DNA from: Leptidea sinapis
Taxonomy: Eukaryota; Arthropoda; Insecta; Lepidoptera; Pieridae
Assembly: GCF_905404315.1 (NCBI RefSeq)
Contig: NC_066301.1
Span: forward strand, 7,130,001 to 7,194,000
DNA length: 64,000 bases
Direction of reading: 5' to 3'
In this document: piece after piece, positions 47,101 through 59,500 of the stretch
How positions within the stretch are numbered: the first letter of the stretch is position 1
How the letters are laid out: every line of letters begins with the position of its first letter
Notes under the pieces: model-generated
What the model saw: the letters and a program-made list of their open reading frames with translations, nothing else
What the model was told of the DNA's origin: nothing
Databases searched by the model: none
Position numbers and translations under genes: made by a program

Positions 47101-50100
47101 TTTGTTTTAGCAATTATAATGGAATATGTTTAGCAAAATGATTATAAAAAAACTGCCTTGTAGACGCGTAGGCAGAGTTTTGCTACAGACAATTTTTGAG
47201 CGTGACTGTAGCCCCCTTATTCATAATGGTCCGCTTACTTTAAACAGCCGCTAAGGAGTGTTTTTCCTCATTCTGACTTAGGTCAATAGAAGAAGACAGA
47301 GTGAGAATTATCAATGCTTTAAGTTAGCAGACTATTATGAATAAGGGGGTAGTTGTTTATTGTACGTCAATATTTACAAACATATTATTAAAATTCTAAC
47401 TAAAGAAGTTTTTAGGAATTAAACGCGCATATTTTGTAATAACTTAATTTTGGGAATAATTGTACTGGAAATTCAATAGTATTAAAACATATTTTTTTTA
47501 TGGAAAAGGACGACAAACGAATGTACGGGTCACCTGGTGTTAAGTGATCAACGCCACCCACATTCTTTTGCAACACCAGAGGAATCACAGGAGCGTTGCC
47601 GCCCTTCAAAGGAAGGTGTACGCGCTTTTTTTGAAGGTTACCAATGTCGTATCGTCCTGGAAATACCGCACAAGGAAGCTCATTTCACAGCTTTGTAGTA
47701 CGTGGAAGAAAGCTCCTCGAAAACCGCACTGTGGAGGCATATCCAGATGGTGGGCAACCCACGACCTCCTGCGTTCTGTGCCGGTGCTCTAACCAACTGA
47801 GCTAACCGTTCGAGTGACGTATCGTCATGCAATCTTGTATGCTTTGTTCAACTCTCAGGTTGTGGCTTCATCTACAGGATCTAATTTACAGTTGATACCC
47901 TGCTCAACCCCAATATTTGCATATTAGGAAATTCGAGATGTCGCTCTTGTAAATCTAAACAGTTTGTTATATTTTTAAAGTGATAACTCTCACTTCTATG
48001 ATTAATACACAGTGATTTCTTGTATTCTTTGATTATGGAGATTTGATAAAATAATTAAAAAAATATAGTGACCATTCAAAAGATTTCGAATTTGAAGTGT
48101 GCATGATCGAGATGAATGAATTGTGTTTGTGTGATGAGGAGGTGGTACCTGTTAGCTGGCTGAGCATCTCCCGCGTGACACTTGCGGATGTGAGACATCA
48201 GGTCGCTTCTGCAACATAACATCTCTTATTTATTTATTTAATTTCAGGGAACATACATTCTTTAATAAATTATACACACAATATACAGGTAACGATATGT
48301 TTACTATTGTATATATGCCAGACTGTACAAGCGAACTCAAGATGACTCCGTACAGAACTGTTGTATAATATTTTATACGTCAATGGAGACTTGAAAGGCT
48401 TGGACACTCGCAACACAAATCCCAGTTGTTTATACGCTTTTGTTAAAACGTGATCTATGTGTGGGACAAATGTCAATTGAGAGTCCATAATGACACCCAA
48501 ATACCGAATCTGTGTTACACGTGATAAAACCTTACCGCCTAAAGTATAACTGTTGTGTTTATAAATGTTGCGTTTTTGCTATAACTAATTACGTGACATT
48601 TATCCAGATTTAGAAATATTTTATCAGCGATACAATACATTTCAACTGCTTTTAGATTATTTTGTAGTAATTCGCAATCATGAGGATTTTGAATTATTCT
48701 TAAGATTTTAGTATCATCATAAAGTAATATATTAGTGTTATGGGCTATAGAACATCATTTATGTAGAGATTAAATAATAACGGGCCAAGGTGGGATCCTT
48801 GAGGAACACCTGAACTTATATCTTTATATTGTGATGCGAAACCCTTCACAACAACTGCTTGAGTCCTTTTTTCTATATAAGACTTGATCCAACGTCGGAG
48901 ATCACCATGGATTCCAAGTCTGCAAAGCTTAAGCAATAGAGTGTTATGACAAATTTTGTCAAAACACTTGGCAAAATCAGCATATACCACGTCAAGTTGA
49001 TGATTACCACTCTTTGCATTTCAAACTATGTTTGTGAATGTTAATAAGTTAGTGTCGACACTACGACCATGAATGAAACCATGCTGATCAGGATTAATAA
49101 TAGTTATAACAACCTGATAGATCTGGTCAGTTACGATTTTCTCAAGAATCTTTGCAAACTGACACAGCTTAGAGATACCACGATATTTTTTCAATATTAG
49201 GACTCAAATCACCTTTAGGAACACACTATAATCTTAGACTGTTGGTCCTCCTTAATAATAAAATAGCGGTCGGTCTGAAGGGTGCCATAGCTAGTGAAAT
49301 TACTGGGCAAATGAGACTTAAGATCTTATGTCTCAAGGTGACGAGCGCAATTGTAGTGCCGCTCAGAATTTTTGGGTTTTTCAAGAATCCTGAGCGGCAC
49401 TGCATTGTAATGGGTAGGACGTATCAATTACCGTAATTCTTGCGTCGATCCTTCTCTCTCAGAGCGCTATTTGTTTCCGAAGCGGTAGTAGTATCAAGTA
49501 TATTAGAAATGACATCAAAAAGAATTCGAAAGGAATCAATTTTGAAAAAATAAATGCCTTTTACCATCAGCTGAACGTCCTGCTCGTCTCGTCCCTAATT
49601 TTCATAAATAAAAAACAAAACCTGGTGGGGAAGCGCAGGATACAGGCGCGGTAGCCGCACACGAAGCGCTGCGCCAGGCGGTGGTGCAGCGCGTGGCCGG
49701 GCCCGGCGGGCATGTAGCACGTGTCGCACAGCGCGGCGTGACTGGCGCGCACGTGCGAGCGCAGGCCGGCCCGCGACCGCAGGCGCACGCCGCACGCGGG
49801 GCAGCGGGACACGCACGCCGCCGCCGCCTCGTGGCGGGCCGCCTCGCACGCGCTCTGGGCCACACGCCACACACCGGTGTTAAGGCGAAGAGTAAGCAGA
49901 AAACACGCAAACATGGTGTTTTAAACAAGTTTTGTGGTGAAAGTATAGCATTTCGAGCTATGAACACTACTTAATCCTGTTACACATATCCTTAAGTCTT
50001 ATTTATAGGTTGCTGATGCTTGCTGTTGGTTATAGTTAACACTGCCGAGCCTTTTTGAGCTACCACTTTTCTTTGAAGTTAAACAAGTTTTTTGGCATGG

Positions 50101-52373
50101 CGTGACGCATTTTTTTGGTACTTCTCTCAGAAAAGTTATTCTTATAGCTTGTACTTTTTTGTGTAGGTTCATTTATTCAGATTAGTAGTGAATAACGAGG
50201 ATTGTAAGCATATAAACTGTTTTCCACGCAAGAATTTTGAAAATATTGGCTGTTACATTGTTCACACACACACACATGTTGGCCGGCAGCCGTGAACTCA
50301 TATCGCTCAGGGTCGCTGGCATTTAGTGTCCCCTTAAGGCCCAGTTTCCACCAAACCGGAGAGGAGAGGAGATTAGCCACAAAGCGGTCACGTTATTTCC
50401 ACCAAAGAGGAGAGGAGATGTGTAGCGGGGAGGAGATGTGAGCTGTGCGAGCTCGAAATCAGTCAACGGAGCGTTACAAGAGTTATATTTGAATTTACTT
50501 GAGGAAGAGGAATTAGGGGTTTAAGAAATACAATTAATTCTTCAATATTTAAACTGCCCGGCCGCCTGACTACAGACATCTCACATCTCCGCTCTACCGC
50601 GCCGCTTGCTCGCTCGCGGCACAAAATCAATGATAGGTGAGACATCTAATATATTTGCTTAGATAATTAATTAATCTAGATAGTCTCCTGCTGTTAGACA
50701 ACTGATAAAAACAGGCCAGGATTAATACTTTAGTGTGCGTAATAAGCTACGTCTTACACTCACAATTTGTATGACACTTTGTGTTAGTGAGTGTGTATTG
50801 TTCAAAATAGAGATTTACTCCAATCTAAATTTTTTTCGACGTCTTCACAGCTGTCATAGTCTATCTAGACATATTAACGATCTAAGCATTTTTCTTATAT
50901 AAACTGCACCTGGAATGTAGTGTCACACAGGTGACATGTGAGCTGTGCAGCTTTGTGCTGGCGCATGTGAGTCCGGAGAGACGCAGCACTTGTGAACTGA
51001 GCCCCACAAGTCCAGCATGAGTGGCGTGCCAACTCACCATGTTCTGTCATGTGGGTTTGGTACTCACTAACTTTCTGCAAACACATCAAGTACTATATTA
51101 ATTTGTTTGAAATTATTTATCAAAAGGCATTTATTTTCTCAAAATTGATTATATACTTTTATTCTTGTTTATGAAAACAAGGGATGAGCTGAGCAGGACA
51201 TTGAGTTGATGGTAACAGATACACCATGCCCATTACAATGCAGTGCCACTCAGGATTCTTGAAAACCCCAAAAATTCTGAGTGGCACTTCAACTGCGCTT
51301 GTCACCTTGAGACGTTAGGTGTTTTGTCCAGTAATTTCACTAGCTACAGCACCCTTCCGACCGAAACATAATAATGTTTACACATTACTGCTTCACAGCA
51401 AAAACCCGTAATCTAGCCCGCATCCTGTGCAAAGGAGCATCCCACTGGTAAATTAATTGTATAATATTATATTAATTGCTCCCAGTCATACCACTCAAAC
51501 TGAAAATTATAGTTAAGACTTAAAATTTTTTAATTTGTTTACATTTTAAATACTATTTAGTATACATCACTCATCACTCTATCCTCTAGTTCATCCTACC
51601 TTCAACACTTACTGAATGAACCTAAAGGATGTAGTATGGAACTAACCTCAAAGGACATGGGACACACAGTACACTGGTAAACCAGCTCCCCAGCAGCATT
51701 CCTTGCTTTTTCCAGTTCTTGGTCACCCAGCTGAGTTGCCACTTTGAGTGACTCATGGTCAACCATTATTATGTCATCCTCACTGTATGAACCACCAGGA
51801 TTGTCTCCTGGGCCACCAACAACTATGTACACATCTACTTTCTCAGTTAGCTCTAAGAGTCTCTTCTGTAGAGCCCGAATCTTCTCACTCAATGGAGGTG
51901 TGGTCTTTGCTGACAGTGCCAAACTAAATTCATAGGCATCTATTGAACGTCTTATGCAATTAGAGCATAGTTTGCCTTCAGGTATTACCTAGAATACAAT
52001 ACTCAATCATTTCAAGCAAATATTTATAACTATTATACCCAAAGTTGATATAAGTAATAAAATAAATTTTCATTGTTAAATATTATAATATTATGAACAT
52101 TGTGGAATACATTTTTGACTTTTACTGTAGAAGATTCAATTATAAAATTATGTATACAGATTTAGAAAGAGATCTCAGGCAAGATAATAATTGAAATGTT
52201 TGCTAGCTTGTGCTGGCCACCTTGTTGTTGTTAATATGAAGCAGCATAGTCCGAAGCGGTACACTGTGGGGAACCTCTGCGTCATACTCCTCCGGAGACA
52301 TCAGCTCACCGTCTCTTCTACACACACTACACACTTCTGTTTCAATTTCTACTTTAATCACACTACTAGCCAT
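44172..52373 (-). CDS. ZAD-domain C2H2 zinc-finger protein, eight exons
   Basis: Exons in coding order (minus strand): 52373-52221, 51988-51647, 51074-50910, 49854-49622, 48208-48149, 46774-46712, 45728-45665 and 44279-44172. The joined frame is 395 aa. An N-terminal ZAD (Cys 15, 18, 59, 62) is an insect-expanded dimerisation domain. C2H2 fingers: 157-177 (split by intron 2), 185-205, a degenerate C2HC at 212-234, 238-259, an unusual C-x4-C finger at 286-309 (split by intron 4), and 333-353 (split by intron 6). A CDTC pair at 263-266 may be a broken finger. The last 35 residues (VESEDEVEADEV...) are about half Asp/Glu. ZAD-ZNFs are mostly nuclear DNA-binding regulators; no target is implied. 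The donors of exons 1, 3 and 4 are weak (GTGGCC, GTGCAG, GTTTTG). Introns are loaded with repeats. No specific orthologue is assigned. Confidence 0.88.
44283..45089. other. intron 7 of the zinc-finger gene, unassigned part
   Basis: No repeat recognised; the + frame at 44604-44891 has no known motif. Confidence 0.45.
45090..45312. mobile_element. MITE, uninterrupted relative of 9829-10307
   Basis: It shares TTGGGACGCGT, AAACTTCTATCGCTGGTAA and the end AATATTGGGAACGGCCGTTA. The left end is not preserved. Confidence 0.7.
45338..45402. repeat. CA-rich simple repeat
   Basis: Interrupted (CA)n and related ACAC words. Confidence 0.7.
45813..46000 (+). mobile_element. tRNA-derived SINE-B copy
   Basis: The tRNA-like head (CCTGCCTACTGAGCTAGAGG, B-box variant GGTTGGAATCC) is followed by the body ending GTGTGTCAATGTTATTATTA. 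It is shorter than the 11388 copy. Confidence 0.75.
46001..46317. other. intron 6, unassigned
   Basis: GC-richer than average. The flanking exons already make a complete finger, so no exon is expected here. Confidence 0.4.
46318..46600 (-). mobile_element. RTE-clade LINE 3' part in intron 6
   Basis: It encodes KLKWQWAGHIVRRKDGRWGR, RTGRRSIGRRPTRWTDDLV and IAG, and ends with a GAT/TGA microsatellite near 46320. Confidence 0.85.
47212..47349. mobile_element. empty MITE copy with TAG target duplication
   Basis: 138 bp with termini CCCCCTTATTCATAAT; TAG at 47209-47211 and 47350-47352. It shows the pre-insertion state of 11308-11734. Confidence 0.85.
47490..47749 (-). mobile_element. Jockey-like LINE 3' end in intron 5
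   Basis: T-tract, then AGTGATCAACGCCACCCAC, GAAGGTGTACGCGC and the GCACTGTGGAGG coding end. Confidence 0.75.
47750..48005 (-). repeat. tRNA-like repeat
   Basis: The minus strand has the D-arm block GGTTAGCTCAGTTGGTTAG and a cut-off T-arm, plus the shared CACTTTAAAAATATAACAAA and TGCAAATATTGGGGTTGA blocks. It joins the LINE end without a gap. Confidence 0.65.
48245..49235 (-). mobile_element. decayed LINE ORF2 in intron 4
   Basis: RT blocks in order on the minus strand: PDQHGFIHGRSVDTNLL, VVYADFAKCFDKICHNTLLL, SSGVPQGSHLGPLLFNLYIN and MGVIMDSQLTFVPHIDHVL. This is a Jockey/CR1-type element with frameshifts, and the catalytic FADD-type motif is degraded. It has the same orientation as the host gene. 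Confidence 0.85.
49269..49616 (+). mobile_element. SINE-A copy split by a LINE tail
   Basis: 5'-truncated, starting CGGTCTGAAGGGTGCC. The body is broken at ATTACC by the insertion at 49433-49560, then resumes at ATCAGCTGAACG and ends in an A-rich tail at 49611-49616, a few bases from the splice donor of zinc-finger exon 4. Confidence 0.85.
49433..49560 (+). mobile_element. LINE 3' tail nested in SINE-A
   Basis: 128 bp of the 4.5-kb LINE family tail, flanked by TTACC at 49428-49432 and 49561-49565, a 5-bp duplication. Confidence 0.85.
50334..50644. mobile_element. MITE with GGAGAGGAGAGGAGA ends, diverged
   Basis: Relative of 57194-57470. The left end TTAAGGCCCAGTTTCCACC is clear; the right end is degraded around CATCTCACATCTCCGC. 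Intron 3. Confidence 0.55.
50659..50886. mobile_element. MITE of about 220 bp, copy 2, beside exon 3
   Basis: Inverted ends TTAGATAATTAATTAATCTA and TATTAACGATCTAAG. It stops about 23 bp from the donor of zinc-finger exon 3. Confidence 0.75.
51167..51449 (-). mobile_element. SINE-A copy in intron 2
   Basis: Reverse copy with both ends but several small deletions; diverged. Confidence 0.85.
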
Positions 52374-53924
52374 TTCCGCTAGGTGCCTGACAAACTGACA
52401 AATATTTTTTTTTTATGAAAGGTTTAGAAGATACAGTCTTTAAATCTTATAATAACTAAATCAGTTTTGGTTAATTCTTAAAACACAGAACAATATAATA
52501 TTAAAATTATTATTATAATAACGACTGCCGGGTACCGGCCGTTAAGAAGTATCTAATACTTGACTTGACTATTATTAGCTATGGTCAAACAGTTTTCTAG
52601 TATTAATATATTTTACAGTGTGTAAAAGAAATATTAAAAAAAAACATTTTCACATGTTTGTGACTATTTATTTATTTATAATTGTTGTTATACGTTTACT
52701 TTTTATAATACTTGATACTGAAAAGTCAAAATTGTCGTCTGACAAGTGACAGTGCTGTTTTTAATTATTAATTTATTTAACGGCACGGGCTGCAAGGCAG
52801 GTTAAATAATTTTTTGAAGTTATTCGTATACTTCTTTTGGCGCGATGGAGAAAAATGATGAGAGTGAATTTTTAGGATGCGCGCGCACACCGACACCTGA
52901 ATTCTACATCGTGAAATTAGTTAGGTGGCATGAAAATCGATAACTATGTTCAAGTTGTATATTCTAGTATTTTTATATTTAGAACACGTGTTTCGTAACA
53001 GAACAATTAAACAGTGTGAATAATTAAATATTATTTTGGTGTTTTTATTAAATCAATTTCATATACGATGGTGATAGTATTTACTAATAATTTATGAATA
53101 TATCTATATTATATTGAATATTCGTGACAAAACTGATATGAATAAACTGTTTGAGTGCATCTATAGATTTGAGGTTATTTGTCGATTTGTATAATTTATT
53201 TACATCGTTAATTAAAAATTTATGCAAAGAAAAAAAATTATTACATTATTATCTAAAAAATATATTTTTTCGTTTTGTTTTATTTCTGGTATAGGTATTG
53301 ACAAATTTTATGTATAAATAAAAAAAAAAATTCTATACTTGTGTATATTAACATTAAATGCTGAGTGTTTATACTATATTTGATCTTAATTATTTGTTAA
53401 AATTTGATTTATTTTTCCATACGCCAAAGAAGTATAACTTCTAACGCGTGTACATAAGTACACACACTCTTTTTTTTTGTGTAGGTAGGTAACTAGGTGG
53501 ATAGCTATTCTAGAAGCTAACTAAATAGCGGCTATTTACAAAATAATCACTGCTATGATATTCGTCAATACAGTAAGTATTATAGCTATTGGCTAAATTG
53601 ATTAGAGGCACTTCGGTTAATCTGAGATCTTTTAGCTTACGGCGCATGTGGCAGCTGTCTGAGATTACATAGAATTACTACGGCAGACGCTCGCAGCTGA
53701 CTAGCTGTATAGCTAACACTGAACAGGCAGCGGCGCATGCGATAGCCGATAGCCGAAATCTTCATTAATTAATTCATTCGCATCTACCTTTTCTTTTTCA
53801 CGTTCACGATATAAAGAGATAAGATTATGATTATAGTACTTAGTCATTTCGTTTCTTAGGAACGATTATGTTATAATAATTCATGTTAGCTAATAAATAA
53901 ATATCTTTGATAATTATTAGATTG
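52374..53924. other. upstream region of the zinc-finger gene, no gene seen
   Basis: Very AT-rich. 52830-52900 and 53420-53485 carry pieces of the GAAGTATAACTTC repeat family. The promoter of the zinc-finger gene must lie at the left end, but no TATA or initiator could be picked with confidence. Confidence 0.5.
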
Positions 53925-54955
53925 AAATTCAAATATTTTAGAAGAACAGGCGCAACAAACTCAGCGGGTTTTTTTTTTCATCAAAATATTATTGTTACAA
54001 AGTAATATCGTACAAATAAATTTATTATTTAATAGCCCGAGGGCGGTCACTACATTCTCAATCTGTGATATCCTTAAAAAAGTCATTAATGTAATCGTAA
54101 CCTTTACCACATAAACGTTTTTAACGATCCTTTAGAATTTCGTAATACATTTGTTTTGAAAGTTTTCTGAGAACTTGTTATAAAAGCATATACATCGCCC
54201 CACAAAAGACTTAATAACTCGACTTAGCCGAGTAGTAGACATTATAAGATATGTCTGTTCCTGGTATAAGCATTATAGTTATGACAGTTTGTAGCAAATT
54301 CACTCTATTGTGCCTATGTACATAGAATAACATTATCAAAATATAGCGAGAAGCAACAGTCAAGGTGTAAATTTCTTTAAATTTTGCTCTTAGTTATTCT
54401 TTAGGCCTAACCTAGGTCAGGTTATAAATAGCGCGAATAGCCCATTTCTGCAGCACAAATATTGTATTATCAATAAATACCATAGCATAATACTATGGAA
54501 ATAAAAAAAGTAAACTAGTCGCGCCGTATCTATGTCAGTTAATTATTTGCAATCCTTTAATATGCCCACATTTAGATATTAAATCAGAAGATCGAGCGCA
54601 GTTCCTTTTATGCCATAGTGACATAGCTTACTGACCAACGTTAAATGTTGAACGCAATCAAAAGCCTTAGATAAATCACAGAAGATGCCAAGTGCATTCA
54701 GCGATTCCTCCCAAGCATCAAAAATATTCTTGATTAGCTCAACACCTGCATTCGCTGTTGAACGTCAAGTAGTAAAGCCAAATTGTTTCAAATGAAGCAT
54801 ATTATGAGAGTGAAGGAAACCATTTGGCTTAAAATTATTTTTTCAAACATTTTCGTTAGGGTCGGCAAAACTGACATAGGACGATAGTTATTCGGGCTAG
54901 AAGTGCATCCCGACTTAAATATTGGTGTAGCACATTATACGTAATAACTGTATTT
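53925..54955 (-). mobile_element. decayed LINE, RT core to 3' end
   Basis: From right to left: SGCTSSPNNYRPMSVLPTLT and KMFEKII; a KPF/NAF stretch; HYGIKGTALDLL; then FVLQKWAIRAIYNL; then the CGKGYDYINDFFKDI C-terminus and the 3' UTR shared with 24600-24975. Many stops. One 5'-truncated copy on the minus strand. Confidence 0.75.
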
Positions 54956-55059
54956 GTATCTATTGACTTAATTAAAATTCTTCCATTTATACTTTCTTAA
55001 TTACCAAATTTATCAAAGAGTGTTCCGAAAAGCAAAGAGCTCTTAAAACGTGATACCTG

Positions 55060-55215
55060 CTACTCAACCCCAGAGGAATCACTTGAACCTTGTCCACTTT
55101 TCTGTTTAGCACTCCTTTTGAAAGGTATACCTACCCATAGGTATCATAATACCCTGGAAACACCGTGCTGGGATGTTCATTCCACAGTTTGATTGCCAAT
55201 TTAAGTTGAACAATA
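55060..55215 (-). mobile_element. Jockey-like LINE 3' end, very diverged
   Basis: Recognisable by CCAGAGGAATCACTTGAACC and the ACACCGTGCTGGGATGTTCA block. Confidence 0.55.
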
Positions 55216-56394
55216 ACGAACGTCACATAGGTGTAGTGCAGGAATTGGGTCAAGCAGCCGTCCCAATTATCTCTTGTCACCTAACACGGTTGACAGGAGT
55301 CCTGTAACCCATGTTAGGCACGGTACGGCACAGTCAAGCGATGACTTATTGAGCCAGTTGGGAGAATTATTAACACAAATATTGTATGTCATTATTAAAA
55401 CTTTATTCTTAAAATCAGTAATAAGTTTTCTTAACATAACGTAAAAAAGCTTAATTATAACAACATAAACAGATCTAGGAACTAAATAGTATTGATATTA
55501 TTTCTAAACATAATATAAATACTTAGTTACAGGTTTTGGGGCAGGTTATGGGTCCTACTTAGCGCTACGGAACGGAAGGTGTATGGAAGCAGGTATACAA
55601 CAACAATTGCAAACGATGCTGCACAGGCATTACAAAACAAATAAAAGGTACACACGTTTTGATAGTTTAGACAAATATTTTATTTATCTAAACTATCTTA
55701 TCGAGGAAATCGATTCCTCGTAGTGCATAGTGCATGTACAATCAAACGAAATAAAATATGAGTGGATTGCGTCATTGTCAATAAATATATTACTGTTAAA
55801 ACTTGAAAATACTATAATAATATTATCACCGTACAAATACTCTCACTAGGTTTCCTACCTTAACCTAACATTGGCTAAATTGTGGGGGCCCTTCCACAAA
55901 TACCAAAATAAAAAGAAAAGAATAGTAATAGAAACAATACGCGTAGCATAGAGTTGAGAGTTCATTTTCATATTTGGAAATAGAGTAGAACCTACCTATA
56001 TTGATATACTTTTAATATAGATAATTAATATATACGATCATATTCGCATATTTAACTACGCAAACACAAAAATGTTTTCATCGCGGTAAAATAGTTGAAC
56101 ATTCGTTATCAACCCATCAATAAGCAATAGATTTCTGTAGAATTTTTAGTACCTTTTAATTGACATAAGTTACTAAATAGATTTTTTTCCCAAAAGACCC
56201 GTAAATAGTACTGATTAATGGGTTGCATACTTGACATCGATGTGAGCGAATGTGATAATTGTGAAATAGCACGCCTGTGACGTCACTGTACATTTCAGTT
56301 TCACAATAATTTACGTATGTAATGCTGCAAACTTTTTAATTGTTTTCTATTCACTACAATCGACTTCCGATGTACTTAATATTTTGAATTTCAG
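55216..56394. other. no gene seen
   Basis: AT-rich; a perfect 11-bp stem (GATAGTTTAGA) folds around 55659-55699. No coding signal was seen. Confidence 0.5.
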
Positions 56395-56400
56395 TTTATT
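56395..56400 (-). terminator. candidate poly(A) signal of the acyltransferase gene
   Basis: AATAAA on the minus strand, about 117 nt after the stop codon. Confidence 0.6.
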
Positions 56401-56516
56401 CCAAATAATATTGATCATAAAAACAAAATCATGTCCACGATGTAGGTAAGTAGAACTGGATACTGGATCAGCATGCTCAATGTGACAGGCTTTCGGAACG
56501 TGGCGCAAGCGGGGCT

Positions 56517-59500
56517 CTACACCGGGAGCAGAATCCGCAAGAACCTCTGCACGGGCATCTCTAGCAGCACCCACAGCGGCACAGACGTTACCAGCGTCAT
56601 GAAAATCGTTACGAACCAGTGACCGCCCTGCAACGTTTAAAAATTAATGATGAAGAGAAAGACTTATTTTTGATATTATTTAAATGCACTGTAAAAAAGA
56701 TAAATTTCGTATTCTTGTAACACAAATTGACGGTTTCACAAGTTCCGTTTGTGACGAAGTTACGTTCCGATACCTACTGGGGAAATCGTATAATGCGTAT
56801 TCTCGTAACAAGATCGAACGTCAATTGTTGGAAGTTGACCGAAAATGAAAATCTTGACGTTTGGTTGAGTTAACAAGTTAAAAAATCATGTTGTATAGCA
56901 TAGATAACACTTTTATGATAACTTTATTATTAGCAATGCGTCGAGCTTGTCGTTCAAATCGTGATGATGCGCGGCTTCGATTTATGGTTCATTTAACGTT
57001 CTAGGGAAATAAATGATAGGAGAATTCGAAGCTATAGCAAAACGTAGATAGGATCGGAACTTAATGTTGACGATTATGAAATTACGAGAATAACACCGCT
57101 AGGCTAACAACAAGTATCGGAATACTAGTTCTCGAAATTTTAACTGATTGTCATAAATAATGCAAGACTGTAGGTACTTTACTACGGCCCTTATTAGGCC
57201 TGGTATCCACCAAAGCGGAGAGGAGAGGAGATTTCTCATTTGGCTATAGAATAATGCCGCGTCGAGCGATCACGCGATGCGGCGGAGCGGAGATGCGTGT
57301 AAGCGGGCAACCGGGCGCCCTTTTCCCCGCTGCCTTCTCCCCGCGCCTCACACACCCGAAAGCGTTGCATTAATCACATCTCACATCTCTCCGCTCTGGT
57401 GGAAATAACCTGACAGCTTCGTGGCTCCTCTCGTCTCCTCTCCTCTCCGCTGTGTGGAAACCGGGCCTTACGCCGGCCCGGAGACCCGGCAACTGGGCCA
57501 GCGCTATTGTAAAGATGTAGGTACACAATTCAGAGCCAAGGTAGGTCCACTAATAGATGGAAGATAGATGGAACTGGAAGGCGTATCTTAAACGCATAAA
57601 TCGCAAATTACATTAATTATATCGCTAATAAAGTTGAATGTAGTAATTTTTTATGACTAAAATATATTTAAAAGTTACTAATTGGTAATGGAATAGTTAC
57701 TAAAACACCACGAGATAATACGAAAAATAATTTTTAAATCGACTACTACAGACAATTTTTACGGCTGACCGCATTTTGCCGGCTTGTCGTATTTTACACA
57801 GATAAAATATTATATTAAAATATTTTTACTTTTATAGTCTGTATAATTACCTTTCGTTTGGTATATAGTGTAGCTTGTCTTACTCAGTGTATTTTTAACG
57901 AAAAAAATATATCGGTCGGCCTCCCGCGAGCAGACTGTAATGACTGTGGTGACTTTGCACCAGTGGGAGGCTCCTTTGTACAGGATGCCGGCTAGATTAT
58001 GGGTACCACAACGGCGCCTATTTCTGCCTTGAAGCAGTAATGTGTAAGCATTACTGTGTTTCGATCTGAAGGGCGCCGTAGCTAGTGAAATTACTGGGCA
58101 AATGTGACTTAACATCTTGTCTCAAGGTGCCTAGCGCAGTTGTCGTGCCGCTCAGAATTTTTGGGGTTTTAAGAATCCTGAGCGGCACTGCATTGTAATG
58201 GGCAGGGCGTATCAATTACCATCAGCTGAACGTCCTGCTCGTCTTGTCCCTTATTTTCATAAAAAAAAAGACTGAACGTAGTGTTTAAATACTCTTTGAC
58301 AGACATAATAATATGTCTGTTTGCCACTCAAGCACTTTTTTATATAGACATAATATGTGTTTAAATTCTCTTTGATGTCTGCTTGCCACCTAGGGGGTAG
58401 TAGTCAGATTAGTAGTAAGAGTAAACAAATGACTTCATACAATATCGAAGATAGAGGCGCCGACGGCGTTGGGCTTGAGCGCCACCTGCAGCATGTTGAA
58501 GGTGTAGTGCACCATGAGGATGGAGAGAGACAGCTTGGCTAGCACTTGCCACACCGGCCACGACATCACGCCAACCACGATCTCTGGAGAGCGATCAAAA
58601 ATGCTGAACAATCTACAGGTACTAGGTTAAAAAAAAAATAGGAACCGACTCCAACCTATTACTTCTGTGTTACAGTGATGAGTGCGCATCTTAAAATTTC
58701 TCTCTCAAAATTTTTTAATAACACGCCTAAAGAAGTATAACTTCAATAACGAATGTCGCAAACGTCAGAAAATTTTAGGAACCAACTTCACCCTTTTCTT
58801 TTACTGTTACAGTGATGTGCGCGCATCTTAAAATTTCACTCATTATTTCATAACGTGCTTAAAGGAGTATAACTTCAACAAGCCACCGTGTAACACAATT
58901 ATTTCTTCACCAGCTTCGTTCAATGTTAATTTTAATGCATCGTATTATCTATACAAGGCCAGGCGACAATTTTATTCTATTTTTTTTTTCAATAAATACT
59001 TACTGTCAACTTTAAAGAGGTAACCGAGCAGGACGATGGTGAAAATCATCGTGAAGATGGGCCGGTCCACCGCTCCATAGAGCGCTGTGAGCCAGGGAGA
59101 GCTGGTGTCTATCACAGCCAGGCCACCTAATATCCACAGCAACATGCCAGGCTGTGCCACCCAGTACAGCCACCGGAACCACTGCCAATAACAAACTCAT
59201 ATTTTAAATATTAGTACTATGTATTAGTACCTCTTACTTTTCGTTTATGGACTCAAACTTCTCATATCATCATAGTCTTCATTTTTCCTGAATGGTTTAT
59301 ACTACACAATACACCCTACTCGTCCTCTAGGAAAATGATTTAAACATTTACCAGTGGGAGGCTCCTTTGCACAGGAAGCCGGCTAGATTATGGGTACCAC
59401 AATGACGTGTATTTCTGACGTGAAGCAGTAATGTTTAAACATTACTGTGTTTCGGTCTGAAGGGCGCCTAGCTAGTGAAATTACTGGGCAAATGAGACTT

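Noticed and set aside
49681..49974. 97-codon + ORF over GC-rich sequence
   Set aside because: Antisense shadow of zinc-finger exon 4.
54200..54560. Separate host exon
   Set aside because: The frames match the region between RT core and C-terminus of the LINE that spans it.
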